Notes: generated from the letters alone by a model not told the origin. Counted from the first letter of the stretch, positions 1 through 9,116 are shown. The stretch: DNA of 64,000 bases from Pseudomonadota bacterium (GCA_023391815.1 JAEWAF010000079.1:12357-76356); one strand, 5' to 3'. Numbers and translations: made by a program.

Positions 1-858
1 TCGGTGAATCATGCGTGGGTGCCCGCGATGGCGCGCGAAGCGCATGCGCGTGGCCTGCGGGTGGCGGGCCATATCCCGGCATTCTCGACCGCGGATGAGA
101 TGATCGAGGCCGGGTACGACGAGGTCATTCATGCCAATCAGTTGATGCTCGGCTGGGTGCTGAAGCCGGGTGAAGATACGCGCACGCCGATCAGGCTGAC
201 CGCGATGTCGCGCTTCGCCGAGCTCGATCTGAACAGCGCGCCGGTGCGCAAGACTTTGGATCTGATGCAGTCGAGACAGATCGCGTTCGAGCCGACCCTG
301 GCCATCATGCGACGCCTGGTGATGAATCGCACCGGCCGGGTCGAGCCGGCGGATCAATGGTGGTACAGCCATTTGCCGAAGGACTTCAAGCCGGGCCGCA
401 TGATCACGGTGTTGCCCGGCTTCACCATCATGCCGATCAAGACGCCGGCCGACGACGCGGCGTACAACACGGCGGCGGCGAAGATGATCGAGCTGGTGCG
501 GATGATGAATGCGCGTGGCATTCGCGTGTTCGCGGGCTCCGATGACAACAACGGCTTCGTAATTCAGCGGGAACTGGAATTGCTCACCGAAACCGGCATG
601 ACGCCGGCGCAGGTGTTGAAGCGCGTGACGGTGGAGTCCGCTCAATACCTGGGCGGCGATATCGCCTGGGGCACGATTGCGCCGGGCAAGTCGGCGGATT
701 TCCTGCTGGTGCCGGGCGACCCGACGGCGGATATCAAAGCCATCCATTCGGTGCGCATGACCGTCGCGCAAGGCCGCGTCTATTTTCCCAACGAGATTTA
801 TCAAGTCCTCGGTGTGAAGCCGTTCGTCGAGCCCCCCAAGGTCGTCGCCGGCCGCTAG
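1..858 (+). CDS. Amidohydrolase family protein, C-terminal part (5' end outside window)
   Basis: The reading frame is open from the first base, so the gene starts upstream and only about 285 C-terminal residues are seen. They match the second half of imidazolonepropionase-like amidohydrolases: a GHIPAF stretch and EVIHANQ, where the His fits a metal ligand; VFAGSDDNNG near the barrel end, where an Asp usually activates water; and a closing GTIAPGKSADFLLVPGDP segment typical of the composite beta-sandwich. These enzymes hydrolyse C-N bonds in cyclic amides or dipeptides; the substrate cannot be read here. The S10-type peptidase gene follows after 13 bp and an M28 peptidase after that, so a role in extracytoplasmic peptide breakdown is inferred. 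The signal peptide, if any, is outside the window. Confidence 0.85.
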   Translation, partial: SVNHAWVPAMAREAHARGLRVAGHIPAFSTADEMIEAGYDEVIHANQLMLGWVLKPGEDTRTPIRLTAMSRFAELDLNSAPVRKTLDLMQSRQIAFEPTLAIMRRLVMNRTGRVEPADQWWYSHLPKDFKPGRMITVLPGFTIMPIKTPADDAAYNTAAAKMIELVRMMNARGIRVFAGSDDNNGFVIQRELELLTETGMTPAQVLKRVTVESAQYLGGDIAWGTIAPGKSADFLLVPGDPTADIKAIHSVRMTVAQGRVYFPNEIYQVLGVKPFVEPPKVVAGR

Positions 859-871
859 GAACTCATCCTGT

Positions 872-2383
872 ATGAAAACAAGATCGTTGTCCTGGGTCGT
901 CGGCCCATGGCTGTTGCTGAACTCGTACGTCACTCCGGTGCTCGCGGAGCGCCCATTCGTCGAACAGCAAGAGCCGGTCGCGGTGACGGAACATCAAACG
1001 CGTATCGGCGATCGGCAAGTCACGTATCGCGCGCGCGCCGGAAAGCTGCCGATTCGCGATGTCGGCACAGGTGAGATTCGCGCGTGGATGTTCTACGTCG
1101 CTTATGACTTGAAGCCAGAAGCCGGTGCGAAGCCGCGTCCCGTCGCGTTCTTGTGGGGTGGCGGTCCGGGCGGACCGGGCGTGCCGATGGATCTGAGTTA
1201 CTTCGGACCGAAGCAGTGGCGCGACAGTACGTTGAGCGACAATCCGGCCAGTCTGCTGCCAGCCGCGGATCTGGTGTTCATCGACGCGATCGGCACCGGC
1301 TTCAGTCGTGTCACCAAGGCGGAGTTCGAGAAAGAGTTCTATACCGTGCGAGGCGACGCCGCTTCGTTCGCCGAGTTCATTCGCATGTGGTACACGCTGT
1401 ACGCCAACAGCGATGCGCCGGTGTATGTCGGTGGTGCGAGCTACGGCAGCTGGCGCAGCGGCATCGTGACCGAGTTACTCGAGAAATCCGGACGCCATGT
1501 CACCGGCTCGCTGCTCATCTCGGGCGGCATTCTGCTGGGACAGGATTTGCTGTCGGCCCAAGAGAAAGCGGCGTATCGCGTCCCGGCTCAAGCGGCCACC
1601 GCGCTATTTCACAACCGACTCGATCCCTCGCTCGGGCGCGATCTGGATGAAGTGACCGCGAAGGCGAATGCCTGGGCGCGCGACACCTATCTGCCTGCGC
1701 TTCGACGGATCGACCGGCTCAGCAAGAACGAGCGCGAAACGATTGCGCAGGAGCTGTCGCGTTACACAGGCTTTCCGGTCGACAAGATCGATCGTAAGGT
1801 ACTGGCGTTCTCGCAACCGACGTATCGGGACAATCTGCTTCCGGACGGCCGCAAGCTGGACATCATGGACATGCGGCGCACGTCGTCGACTTCGGATCCG
1901 CCGGAGGTGCGTGCTCGCATCGCCCGTTACGTGCGCGAAGTGCTCCGCTATCCGAGCGAGCTGGCCTATGCCGGCGTGGAACAAGGTTACACGTCGCAAG
2001 TCGGGCCCGAAGTCAAAGACCTGGGCAGCCGCTGGCTCTACGACACGGGCAAGGACAACAAAGTCGCGCCGTCGCCGCTCAATGACGGGCTCGGTCCTTC
2101 GGTCGGCGAGCCGTGGATTTTGCGCTCGATCGCCATGAATCCGGCGCTCAAAGTGTTCGTCGGCGCCGGTCTGTTCGACTCGATGAACACGTGCTTCGGT
2201 AATGAAGCGTCGGTGCGTGCGATCGACGCGGACAGCGCGCGGCACCTGACGACGCGCTGTTACATCAATGGCCACCGTATGGCGGTCGATCCGGACAATA
2301 TCGCTCGACTCGCGACCGACGTGCGGGCATTCATCGCAGCGCCGCCCATCGAAGCCGGAGAAACGAGCGGCGGCGGGGGCTAG
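872..2383 (+). CDS. S10-family serine carboxypeptidase-like peptidase, exported
   Basis: The 503-residue protein starts with a probable signal peptide ending near residue 25 (TPVLA). An alpha/beta-hydrolase core follows. The oxyanion region is LWGGGPGGPG, the nucleophile is Ser190 in GGASYGSW, and the acid and base are probably Asp436 (AGLFDSMN) and His468 (INGHRM). This Ser-Asp-His order and the GG.PG motif are those of bacterial S10 carboxypeptidase-like proteins, which remove C-terminal residues from peptides in the periplasm. The start has an AGGAA about 10 nt upstream. It sits 13 bp after the amidohydrolase and shortly before an M28 aminopeptidase-like gene, so the three look like one peptide-degradation operon. 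The exact specificity is unknown. Confidence 0.85.
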   Translation: MKTRSLSWVVGPWLLLNSYVTPVLAERPFVEQQEPVAVTEHQTRIGDRQVTYRARAGKLPIRDVGTGEIRAWMFYVAYDLKPEAGAKPRPVAFLWGGGPGGPGVPMDLSYFGPKQWRDSTLSDNPASLLPAADLVFIDAIGTGFSRVTKAEFEKEFYTVRGDAASFAEFIRMWYTLYANSDAPVYVGGASYGSWRSGIVTELLEKSGRHVTGSLLISGGILLGQDLLSAQEKAAYRVPAQAATALFHNRLDPSLGRDLDEVTAKANAWARDTYLPALRRIDRLSKNERETIAQELSRYTGFPVDKIDRKVLAFSQPTYRDNLLPDGRKLDIMDMRRTSSTSDPPEVRARIARYVREVLRYPSELAYAGVEQGYTSQVGPEVKDLGSRWLYDTGKDNKVAPSPLNDGLGPSVGEPWILRSIAMNPALKVFVGAGLFDSMNTCFGNEASVRAIDADSARHLTTRCYINGHRMAVDPDNIARLATDVRAFIAAPPIEAGETSGGGG

Positions 2384-2420
2384 CGATCCTGAGGAGGTCG
2401 CTGGTGCTACTCTATGTGGC

Positions 2421-4079
2421 ATGAAAGCGATCTCCGTCCTCTGTGCCGCACTGATCGGCAGCGTACTCTTCAGTGGTGTCCGCGCCGAGGGTGTCGACCC
2501 CAAGCGCCTGTCCGAGACCGTTCGCGTTCTCGCTTCGGATGAATTCGAAGGCCGCGCGCCGGGCACGGAGGGGGAGACCAAGACCGTCAATTATCTGGTC
2601 GACGCGTTTCGTATGCTGGGCCTGGAACCCGGCGGAGCGAAGGGCGCCTGGACTCAGGAAGTGCCGCTGCTGCGAACTCAGATCGAGACGCCACGAACGT
2701 TGCAGATGACCGTCAATGGCAAGGCGCTGCCGCTGGTCCAGACCAAGAACATCTATTTCAGCACGGTCCGGGATTCCCAAAAGATTGCCATCGAAGGCGC
2801 GCCGCTGGTGTTCGTAGGCTACGGCGTCACTGCTCCCGAGCGGCAGTGGGATGATTTCAAAGGGGTCGACCTGCGCGGCAAGGTCATGGTGTGTCTGGTC
2901 AATGATCCGGATTTCTCGGCGCAGCCGGGTGAGCCCGTTGCCGGCAAGTTCGGCTCGCGTCGCATGACCTACTACGGCCGCTGGTCCTACAAGTACGAGG
3001 AAGCAGCGAGAAGAGGCGCGGTCGCGGCGCTCATCGTTCACGACACCGAAGGTGCCGGATACGGCTGGTCCACGGTCGTCGCGCCGGGCGGCGAGAATTA
3101 TGCGTTGTTGTATCCGGATGCGTCCAAAGCGCCGCCGACCGTCAAGTTACAAGGATGGTTGGAGGGCGACGCGGCCGTCGAGATATTTCGTAGCGCCGGC
3201 CTCGATCTCGCCGACCTGCGGCGAAAGGCACGCAGCGCGGACTTCAAACCGGTGGAGCTGAAAGGCACGACATTAACCGCGGACGTGTCGGTGGCGACGA
3301 CCAAGAGCATCAGTCACAACGTACTGGCGAAGATCGCAGGCAGCGAACATCCCGACGAGATCGTGATGATGTCGGCGCACTGGGATGCGTACGGGCTCGG
3401 CGCGCCCGATGCGCAGGGGCGAAAGGTGCGAGCAGGTGCGAACGACGATGCGCTCGGTGTGGCCGGCGTGATGGAGTTGGCCCGCATCTTCAAGAGCGAG
3501 CCTCGCCCGAAGCGCACGATGGTGTTCGCCGCGTGGACCGCCGAGGAGCGAGGGCTGATCGGCTCGCAGGCTTACGCATCGAATCCGGTCTATCCATTGC
3601 CGAAGACCGTTGCGAACCTCACGCTGGACGTACTGCAGACGGCGGGTCTGTCGCGCGATGTGTTGTTAGTGGGCGCGGGGCAGAGCGATCTCGAGGACGA
3701 TCTCGCGCGAGCGGCAGCGAAACAAGATCGAACCATCACGCCGGAGACGTTGCCCGAGCGCGGATTGTTCTATCGCGCCGATCATTTCTCTCTGGCGCGA
3801 CAGGGCGTGCCCGTGCTGCTTTTGATGGCGCTCAGTGGCGCTCCGGATCTGCGCGAGGGCGGACGAGCGGCGGGAGAAAAGTGGCTGACGGACTACATGC
3901 GCTGCTATCACCAGACCTGCGATCGCTGGGATGCAAGCTGGGATTTGCGCGGCGCGGCTCAGGACGTCGAATTGTTTCATTCAATCGCGGCCGATCTCGC
4001 CGACTCGCGTCGTTGGCCGCAGTGGCGCTCTGACTCTGAATTTCACGGCATTCGCGAGCGCTCCCGTCAGCAACGCTGA
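2421..4079 (+). CDS. M28-family metallopeptidase with PA domain, exported
   Basis: The start was placed at the ATG at 2421, which opens a good signal peptide (MKAISVLCAALIGSVLFSGVRA); the frame is open further upstream but that part overlaps the previous gene and looks non-coding. The 552-residue product begins with an ASDEFEGRAPGTEGE segment, has an inserted PA-type region (about residues 130-250) and a di-zinc M28 core: His320 in SAHWDAYG, Asp in AGANDDALG, the Glu pair in WTAEERG, Asp in NLTLDVL and a late His in RCYHQTCD. M28 enzymes are mostly aminopeptidases acting in the periplasm or outside the cell. It follows the S10-like gene by 37 bp and probably shares its transcript. Confidence 0.88.
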   Translation: MKAISVLCAALIGSVLFSGVRAEGVDPKRLSETVRVLASDEFEGRAPGTEGETKTVNYLVDAFRMLGLEPGGAKGAWTQEVPLLRTQIETPRTLQMTVNGKALPLVQTKNIYFSTVRDSQKIAIEGAPLVFVGYGVTAPERQWDDFKGVDLRGKVMVCLVNDPDFSAQPGEPVAGKFGSRRMTYYGRWSYKYEEAARRGAVAALIVHDTEGAGYGWSTVVAPGGENYALLYPDASKAPPTVKLQGWLEGDAAVEIFRSAGLDLADLRRKARSADFKPVELKGTTLTADVSVATTKSISHNVLAKIAGSEHPDEIVMMSAHWDAYGLGAPDAQGRKVRAGANDDALGVAGVMELARIFKSEPRPKRTMVFAAWTAEERGLIGSQAYASNPVYPLPKTVANLTLDVLQTAGLSRDVLLVGAGQSDLEDDLARAAAKQDRTITPETLPERGLFYRADHFSLARQGVPVLLLMALSGAPDLREGGRAAGEKWLTDYMRCYHQTCDRWDASWDLRGAAQDVELFHSIAADLADSRRWPQWRSDSEFHGIRERSRQQR

Positions 4080-4114
4080 ATCCTTTGAAATTTCTTCGTA
4101 GAAAGAATTCAGCG
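4074..4114. repeat. Long imperfect hairpin at the end of the M28 gene
   Basis: The arms 4074-4086 (CGCTGAATCCTTT) and 4102-4114 (AAAGAATTCAGCG) are complementary with one mismatch. A smaller TTTCT/AGAAA stem lies inside the loop. The left arm includes the M28 stop codon. No T-run follows, so this is not a classical intrinsic terminator; it could be a transcript-end or stability hairpin. The rest of 4080-4269 shows nothing further that I recognise apart from the AGGGGA ribosome binding site before 4270. Confidence 0.5.
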
Positions 4115-4269
4115 TAGAACCGAGGCGACAGTTTGCGAAACGCTGGCCGCAGCGAATAAGTTCCCCGCGCACGCCCGATGAATCGCCGGGCACGCGCACA
4201 TTCCGAAAAGAGTTTGCGTCGTCCGGTCTCAGCGGCAATCAACAATCAACTCGAAAGGGGACCCGACCC

Positions 4270-5157
4270 ATGTTACGGATGCATGCATTCGCTGCAGCAG
4301 TATCGCTGTCACTCGCTTTTGTCGCAGGCAACGCCGACGCTGCGAATCCTCTCGGAATCGCTTTCAAGAACACCACCAATGTGCCGCTGTATGGCAAGCC
4401 CACGGGCATGCTGATCGCCGGGCGTTGCAATGGCAACGATCCGGCATTTCAGGCGGCTCGACAAAAAGGCGCCGAGGTGCTTGCATACGTAAATCCGATC
4501 GCGCGTCCGGACCATTTCGTCTGCGCGCTCGACACCAAGTTCTACATGAACGATATCGGTCAGGTGCCGCTGTGGCCGTATCCAACCTATGGTCAGAGAA
4601 GCCCATGGCCGAACACGCGCATGACGGATATTCGCGCCGGCTCGGAGTGGTCCGACTGGGTCGTCAGCTACGTCGAGCGTTTGATGCGCGAAGGTAAGGT
4701 CGACGGCGTGTTCCTGGATGTGGTCGGCGTGCGGCCCTGGAGCAGCCTCGCCGAATGGAATTCGTGGCCGCAGTCCGAGAAGAATGCGTTCGCCGCCGGG
4801 AATGTGGATCTGGTGCGCCGTCTGGACGCGAAACGTCGCGCGATCAATCCGGATTTCATCATCGTCGCCAACAACGTGTGGGAAGCTGGCACGACGCGCG
4901 CGCTGGAAGGCGAGCGTTACATCGATGGCGTGATGATCGAGCATCCGAAGCCGCTCTCGCCGTGGCATGTGAACTACGTGAACAAGCCCTTCGGCAATCT
5001 CGGACACCGTCGTGTGCTGGTGGTTGCGAACACCAAGGCGGATGCGCAGGCGTGGGCGAAGGTGCCGGGCGTGACGCACGTGTCCGACCAGACAGCGGCG
5101 CAATACAAATATCCGAACGTTCCGGCGGTCGGGTTTCAGCGACTGAGCGACCGGTAA
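4270..5157 (+). CDS. Putative GH114/TM1410-like glycoside hydrolase, exported
   Basis: The 295-residue protein has a signal peptide ending at about residue 25 (GNADA) and then a predicted single TIM-barrel domain. Features typical of the GH114/TM1410-like group are an early strand with a small-residue turn (LAYVNPI), a TDIRAGSEW segment, and VDGVFLDVVG, whose Asp sits where the catalytic acid of these barrels is found. Later strands are FIIVANNVW and IDGVMIEHP, with a Glu that could be the second acid. Known family members act on galactosaminogalactan-type polymers, but assignment here is by fold pattern and the substrate is uncertain. The ATG has AGGGGA upstream. The FG-GAP gene follows in the same direction after 93 bp. 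Confidence 0.6.
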   Translation: MLRMHAFAAAVSLSLAFVAGNADAANPLGIAFKNTTNVPLYGKPTGMLIAGRCNGNDPAFQAARQKGAEVLAYVNPIARPDHFVCALDTKFYMNDIGQVPLWPYPTYGQRSPWPNTRMTDIRAGSEWSDWVVSYVERLMREGKVDGVFLDVVGVRPWSSLAEWNSWPQSEKNAFAAGNVDLVRRLDAKRRAINPDFIIVANNVWEAGTTRALEGERYIDGVMIEHPKPLSPWHVNYVNKPFGNLGHRRVLVVANTKADAQAWAKVPGVTHVSDQTAAQYKYPNVPAVGFQRLSDR

Positions 5158-5250
5158 TGCCCTGAAGGAACCCTCCACCATGGTCAAACATTGCAAAGAC
5201 TGGGCGCATCGACGCCTGTCTCAGCATAGATCATGGGGGAGGGGATCCGA

Positions 5251-6690
5251 GTGGGCACGAATATTTCCAGCGTTTTCCTGGCGAGCGCCGTTGCGCTAGC
5301 AACGGTGAGTGCGGTGTCGGCGGCGCCGCTCGCCAGGCCGGTGCATGCGGCCAATAAGGGCGGCAACGGGTTGCGGCACAAGTCTTGGAACACCACCGCG
5401 AACATCCTCACTTCCGATTACGAGTATCACGCGCCGACCAATCAGCCGAAGAATCAGCAGTATGGCAGTCAAGTCGCGCTGAGCGGCGATGGCAACATCC
5501 TGGCGGTCTCCGACTTGTGGTATTACGGCGGCAGCGAGTGGCCCTGGTACGGTTCGGGCGCGGTCTACGTGTATCGACGAGTGAGCGGCGGCTGGCAACT
5601 GGAAGCCAAGCTCGAGCCGCCGGCGGCGCGCGGCTATGATTTTTTCGGCTCGGACGTGGCGCTCAACGTGTCCGGCGATGTCCTTGCGGTGGGGGCTCAG
5701 TACGAAGGTTACGACGCACCGAGTCAGGACGCCGGGCCGGGCTCGGTGTTTGTTTTCAAACGTAACAACGGGGTCTGGACGCAAGAGGCGAAGTTGCAAG
5801 CCAGCCGCCCGCAGGACGCGGCCTCGTTCGGACGCACTGTGGAGATCAGCGCGGCGGGCGATGTGGTTGCCGTAGGCGCACCCTACGAATCGATCGATTC
5901 GCAAGGCGTCGCACAGTCGGATGCCGGCGCGGTGTATGTATTCACCAAACAAGCTGGCGCTTGGAGCGAGCGGAATGCGTTGACCGCGCCGGCTCCCCAA
6001 AGCAGCGATTGGTTCGGCTGGGGGCTGCGTCTGAGCGATGACGGTCGCGTACTGGGTGTGCTCGCGGCCGAGCAGAATCCCGATACGGAAGATTACGACG
6101 TGGGCGGTTGGCCCGATCGGGTCAATACCGTCTATTTGTTTCACAACGATGGCGCCGGCACCTGGAATCTCGCCGCGGAGCTCGAAGGCTCGGCCAGCGA
6201 ACCGCATTTCGGCGGCACCGCTTATGAGCCCGAGGGCCAGAACGAAGGATTCGATTTGAGCGCGGACGGTCGCACGCTCGCCATCGGCTCGCCGTTCGCA
6301 GCCGCTGCGGACGGCACGACCGGCGTGATCCGAATTTATGAGCGGCCCGCGGACCAGTGGCTGCCGACCGGCACGGTGCTGCAGCCCGATCTTCCACAGC
6401 GCCGTTCGTTCGGTACGCGCGTCACGCTGAGCGCGCAAGGTCAATCGCTGGTTGCGTTCGCGGACCAGGATGATGGCGCGTATGGCATTCCGTATGTCGT
6501 CGCATTCGATCTGACGAAGAAACAGTGGCAGCAAAGCGCGGTGTTCCAATCGCCCGCGGCCGTCCCGGTTGCCACCGGCTTCGCGAACTCACTCGCGCTG
6601 TCGTCCAACGGTGGTTATTTCTCGCTCGGTGCTCGAACGTTCTCGACCGCGACGACCTCCTGGGGCGCGGTGCTCAGTTACCAGCGGTAA
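5251..6690 (+). CDS. FG-GAP repeat (integrin-alpha-like beta-propeller) exported protein
   Basis: The GTG at 5251 was preferred over the ATG at 5233 because GGAGGGG lies 6 nt before it and the product then opens directly with a signal peptide (residues 1 to about 25). The 479-residue protein carries about six to seven repeated blades of the form FG..V.LS.DG..LAVGAP....G.VYVF, for example around YGSQVALSGDGNILAVS and FGRTVEISAAGDVVAVGAP. This is the FG-GAP pattern of integrin-alpha-type propellers, which serve in adhesion, polysaccharide or protein binding outside the cell. No catalytic residues are recognised. It ends at a hairpin shared with the convergent gene. Confidence 0.8.
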   Translation: MGTNISSVFLASAVALATVSAVSAAPLARPVHAANKGGNGLRHKSWNTTANILTSDYEYHAPTNQPKNQQYGSQVALSGDGNILAVSDLWYYGGSEWPWYGSGAVYVYRRVSGGWQLEAKLEPPAARGYDFFGSDVALNVSGDVLAVGAQYEGYDAPSQDAGPGSVFVFKRNNGVWTQEAKLQASRPQDAASFGRTVEISAAGDVVAVGAPYESIDSQGVAQSDAGAVYVFTKQAGAWSERNALTAPAPQSSDWFGWGLRLSDDGRVLGVLAAEQNPDTEDYDVGGWPDRVNTVYLFHNDGAGTWNLAAELEGSASEPHFGGTAYEPEGQNEGFDLSADGRTLAIGSPFAAAADGTTGVIRIYERPADQWLPTGTVLQPDLPQRRSFGTRVTLSAQGQSLVAFADQDDGAYGIPYVVAFDLTKKQWQQSAVFQSPAAVPVATGFANSLALSSNGGYFSLGARTFSTATTSWGAVLSYQR

Positions 6691-6698
6691 CGGGAAAG

Positions 6699-6724
6699 GC
6701 GCCCGCTTATTTTCGAGCGGGCGC
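6699..6724. terminator. Bidirectional hairpin between convergent genes
   Basis: GCGCCCGCT (6699-6707) and AGCGGGCGC (6716-6724) form a perfect 9-bp stem with an 8-nt loop (TATTTTCG), followed on the plus strand by GTCTTT. It starts 9 nt after the FG-GAP stop and overlaps the last codons of the convergent gene, so it can serve both. The T-run is short, so termination strength is uncertain. Confidence 0.65.
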
Positions 6725-7714
6725 GTCTTTCGCCGGCTGATCCTGCTCTTGCTTTCTGGCGCCCGCCAGGATCCCTGTCATGGCGTAGTTTCCTTCGTGG
6801 CAGGCGAATTCCAGGATGTGTTCGCCAGGGTCGGCGCGCTTCAGCGTGCGCTCTCCGGTGACGGGGCCCGTGTACGCGTTCGGGTCGACGATCGTGAAGC
6901 TGTAGAGGATTTCGTCCGGCCCGGTACGTGTGAAGCGCTCGGTCAGCTCGAAGTCCCCGGACATCGGCAGGATGGCGGCATAGGATTGTTCCGGCCGGAA
7001 GTCGATGGTGTGGATCACGAGCGTCTGACCTTCGTATCTGCCGATCGATTCGCCCATCCAGGTGCTCCAGCCACGACGTGCGTGCCTGGCGTTCAAAGGC
7101 ACGATGCGCGCGTCATGAAACATTTCTGTATGTAACACGACGTAATCGTCGGTCTGCACGATCTGCATCAAGGCGCTCCATGGCATGGGGAAGATGGACG
7201 GAACGGGCAGGGGTTGCAGGCAACGTGTCGGTGCTTCGAGCGTCTCTGGACCGTCGGTGTTGCGAATGTTCCTGGCTGCGAGCTGGCCGTAGTGATCGAC
7301 GAATTCCTTGCGGCGTGGAATGCGGCCGTCCGGTGGGTCGATGATGATCGAGGTTCGGTACTCGCCATCGACGCGCGTGAGTTCATGCCTGCGGTCCATC
7401 GCCATCTCATCGGCTTCCTCCCCGATCGTGCCACCGACGGCTGGAGCATTCTGGGTGAGATCGATGGGCGCCTCTTTCCGCAGGTTTTCCCGGCGCGCCT
7501 TGTTTTCAAGTTCCGCGGCTTCGGCGTCCGTGTACGCGCGTTTGTTGCCAAGCGCGGCCGGCCGTTGCCAGGGAGTCCGGGTGCCGAAGTCCCACGTTCC
7601 CTCCAGATCGGGGCGGTTTTGTTCCGAAGCCTGCGCCATCCCCGCCGCGAGCAGCAGGATGACTGACCCCGGGGCGCTCGTTCCCATGCACCATCGGCGC
7701 CTGCATTCGGTCAT
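6707..7714 (-). CDS. Exported protein of unknown function
   Basis: The product has up to 335 residues. If translation starts at the internal ATG at 7687 it opens with a clean signal peptide (MGTSAPGSVILLLAAGMAQA); the first ATG adds nine polar residues. The mature part begins with PDLEGTWDFGTRTPWQRP and is followed by an E/A/R-rich helix (about residues 60-85) and a beta-rich body with segments such as TSIIIDPPDGRIP, YVVLHTEMFHDARI and YEGQTLVIHTIDF. This pattern recurs in secreted hypothetical proteins of Proteobacteria and Acidobacteria and may be a lipocalin-like beta fold, but I know no established function. It lies alone, convergent with the FG-GAP gene. Confidence 0.65.
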   Translation of the reverse strand: MTECRRRWCMGTSAPGSVILLLAAGMAQASEQNRPDLEGTWDFGTRTPWQRPAALGNKRAYTDAEAAELENKARRENLRKEAPIDLTQNAPAVGGTIGEEADEMAMDRRHELTRVDGEYRTSIIIDPPDGRIPRRKEFVDHYGQLAARNIRNTDGPETLEAPTRCLQPLPVPSIFPMPWSALMQIVQTDDYVVLHTEMFHDARIVPLNARHARRGWSTWMGESIGRYEGQTLVIHTIDFRPEQSYAAILPMSGDFELTERFTRTGPDEILYSFTIVDPNAYTGPVTGERTLKRADPGEHILEFACHEGNYAMTGILAGARKQEQDQPAKDAPARK

Positions 7715-7784
7715 AGTGCTTGCCTGTGTTGGATAGGATGCTTGGGACGCAACGTATCCGTCGAAGGTTGCAGGCGTGAGCGGG

Positions 7785-8825
7785 TCAGTCCGTTACGAGG
7801 AACTGCAAGCGCTTGAGCAGCTGGCCCTGAGGGGTTCTCACGTCGACGATCCAGCGGCCGGGCGCATTTGCGGGGAAGAGAGCCTTGCGGGAATAGGTGC
7901 GCCAGCCGCTGTCGTTGCCGCCATGAATCTCCGCGCTGATGCGTTCGACTTCACCGTCGTGGCGCCATTCAAAGATGATGGATTGAGCGACACCGCTCGG
8001 CGCACGAATCGCGGCGAAGGCAACGACGCCTTGGCTGAGCTCGGCGGTTGTCAGTGAGCGCACGGCGAGGCCGGGCGTGCGATCGACAATGGATTGAGTG
8101 ATGACGGCTTGAGTGACAGCGAGCCCTGCGGGTGGAACGTGTGCGCGTAACAACCACACCAACAGCGGTGCGAGCGTGGAGCAAGCGACCCAGATCAGCT
8201 TGTGACGCGTCGAGCGCAAGGATCGCAGCGACATCGGTGCCGTCAACAACAACCACACACCGACGGCGCCGAGCGATAGTGGCAGCGCTTGTTCGAGCGA
8301 CAGATGTACGACCATCGGCACGACGACGACCGCCACGATCAAGCTGCAATAGGCATGAAACAGCAAACGGGTCGCCGCGCGCGCTGCGATCCAGCGCTCG
8401 TAGAGAGGATCCAGTGCCGTGAGGAGAGCGGCTGCCGCGGCGATGCAGATGAAGACGATCTGGCCCAGATCGCGCTGTAACGAGCCGAATAGGAATGGCA
8501 AGGAGAAGAACAGTACTTCCTGTTGCAACGACTGCGTCAGGAAGTTCGAAACAAACTTACCGATGCCCGAGCGACGCCGCTCCAGAAACCGCCGGACGAC
8601 GGGCTCGATCAGCAGCCATACCCAGCCGGCCAGAGCGGCGATCGCGATGATGCGTGCGAGATCCGCGCCGCGCTTGACCATCACGAAGCCGATCACGCCC
8701 GTGATGAAGCTGATGGTCGGAATGAGCCAAGGGACGCGCTCCAGGAAGCGGGCGATGCGAGTGAGTTTTCCCGAGGGCTCGACTGCGCCGGCCTGAGACT
8801 CTGCAACCGTTGTCGGTATCTCCAT
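7785..8825 (-). CDS. DUF5924/DUF2914 family membrane protein
   Basis: The 346-residue protein has a hydrophobic N-terminal two thirds with about seven predicted membrane segments (from LIPTISFITGVIGFVMV to about residue 225). A soluble C-terminal domain follows (about 235-346) with FEWRHDGEVERI, SGWRTYSRK and GRWIVDVRTPQGQLL. The Trp-rich beta end is the hallmark of DUF2914, and the combination with this membrane part is known as DUF5924. The function is not established; the C-terminal domain probably faces the periplasm. It is the only gene between the unknown exported protein and the TonB-receptor operon and points away from the latter. A 16-bp perfect palindrome lies 18 bp upstream of its start. 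Confidence 0.75.
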   Translation of the reverse strand: MEIPTTVAESQAGAVEPSGKLTRIARFLERVPWLIPTISFITGVIGFVMVKRGADLARIIAIAALAGWVWLLIEPVVRRFLERRRSGIGKFVSNFLTQSLQQEVLFFSLPFLFGSLQRDLGQIVFICIAAAAALLTALDPLYERWIAARAATRLLFHAYCSLIVAVVVVPMVVHLSLEQALPLSLGAVGVWLLLTAPMSLRSLRSTRHKLIWVACSTLAPLLVWLLRAHVPPAGLAVTQAVITQSIVDRTPGLAVRSLTTAELSQGVVAFAAIRAPSGVAQSIIFEWRHDGEVERISAEIHGGNDSGWRTYSRKALFPANAPGRWIVDVRTPQGQLLKRLQFLVTD

Positions 8826-8842
8826 CGTGATGTTCGGGAAAA

Positions 8843-8858
8843 GTCGCCCGCGGGCGAC
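8843..8858. promoter_or_regulatory. Perfect 16-bp palindrome upstream of the DUF5924 gene
   Basis: GTCGCCCGCGGGCGAC reads the same on both strands and lies 18 bp before the DUF5924 start codon. It could be an operator, or a hairpin in the leader RNA. The 8826-9140 gap has no gene that I can support; besides this site it contains only the palindrome at 9097-9116. Confidence 0.4.
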
Positions 8859-9096
8859 ATTCAGATGATTGAAAGCGCCGTCACGATATCGAATGCGCCG
8901 CGCCCGGGGAAGGGCAGCGGCGCCAAAGGGTCAAAGGGCGTCGATCTCATGCCACGCGTCGCATTTGAGCTTGTTCGACGATAGGAGGCGCGATTTCAGG
9001 CGATGCCTGAGCTGCGACCCGGCGTTTCGCGGGCGAAATTCACCCATGTTAATGCGCCATTTCCGAGCCTATGTGAATTGGACAACGAAAACAACA

Positions 9097-9116
9097 TTTG
9101 TTATTCGTATAACAAA
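9097..9116. promoter_or_regulatory. Palindromic operator candidate before the TonB-receptor operon
   Basis: TTTGTTAT (9097-9104) and ATAACAAA (9109-9116) are perfect inverted 8-bp arms around TCGT. The site is unusually AT-rich for this window and ends 24 bp before the receptor ATG. A TATAAC hexamer resembling a -10 element (9108-9113) overlaps the right arm, so a protein bound here would be expected to block transcription. The RpiR-type regulator encoded third in the same direction is a candidate ligand, which is inference. Confidence 0.55.
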
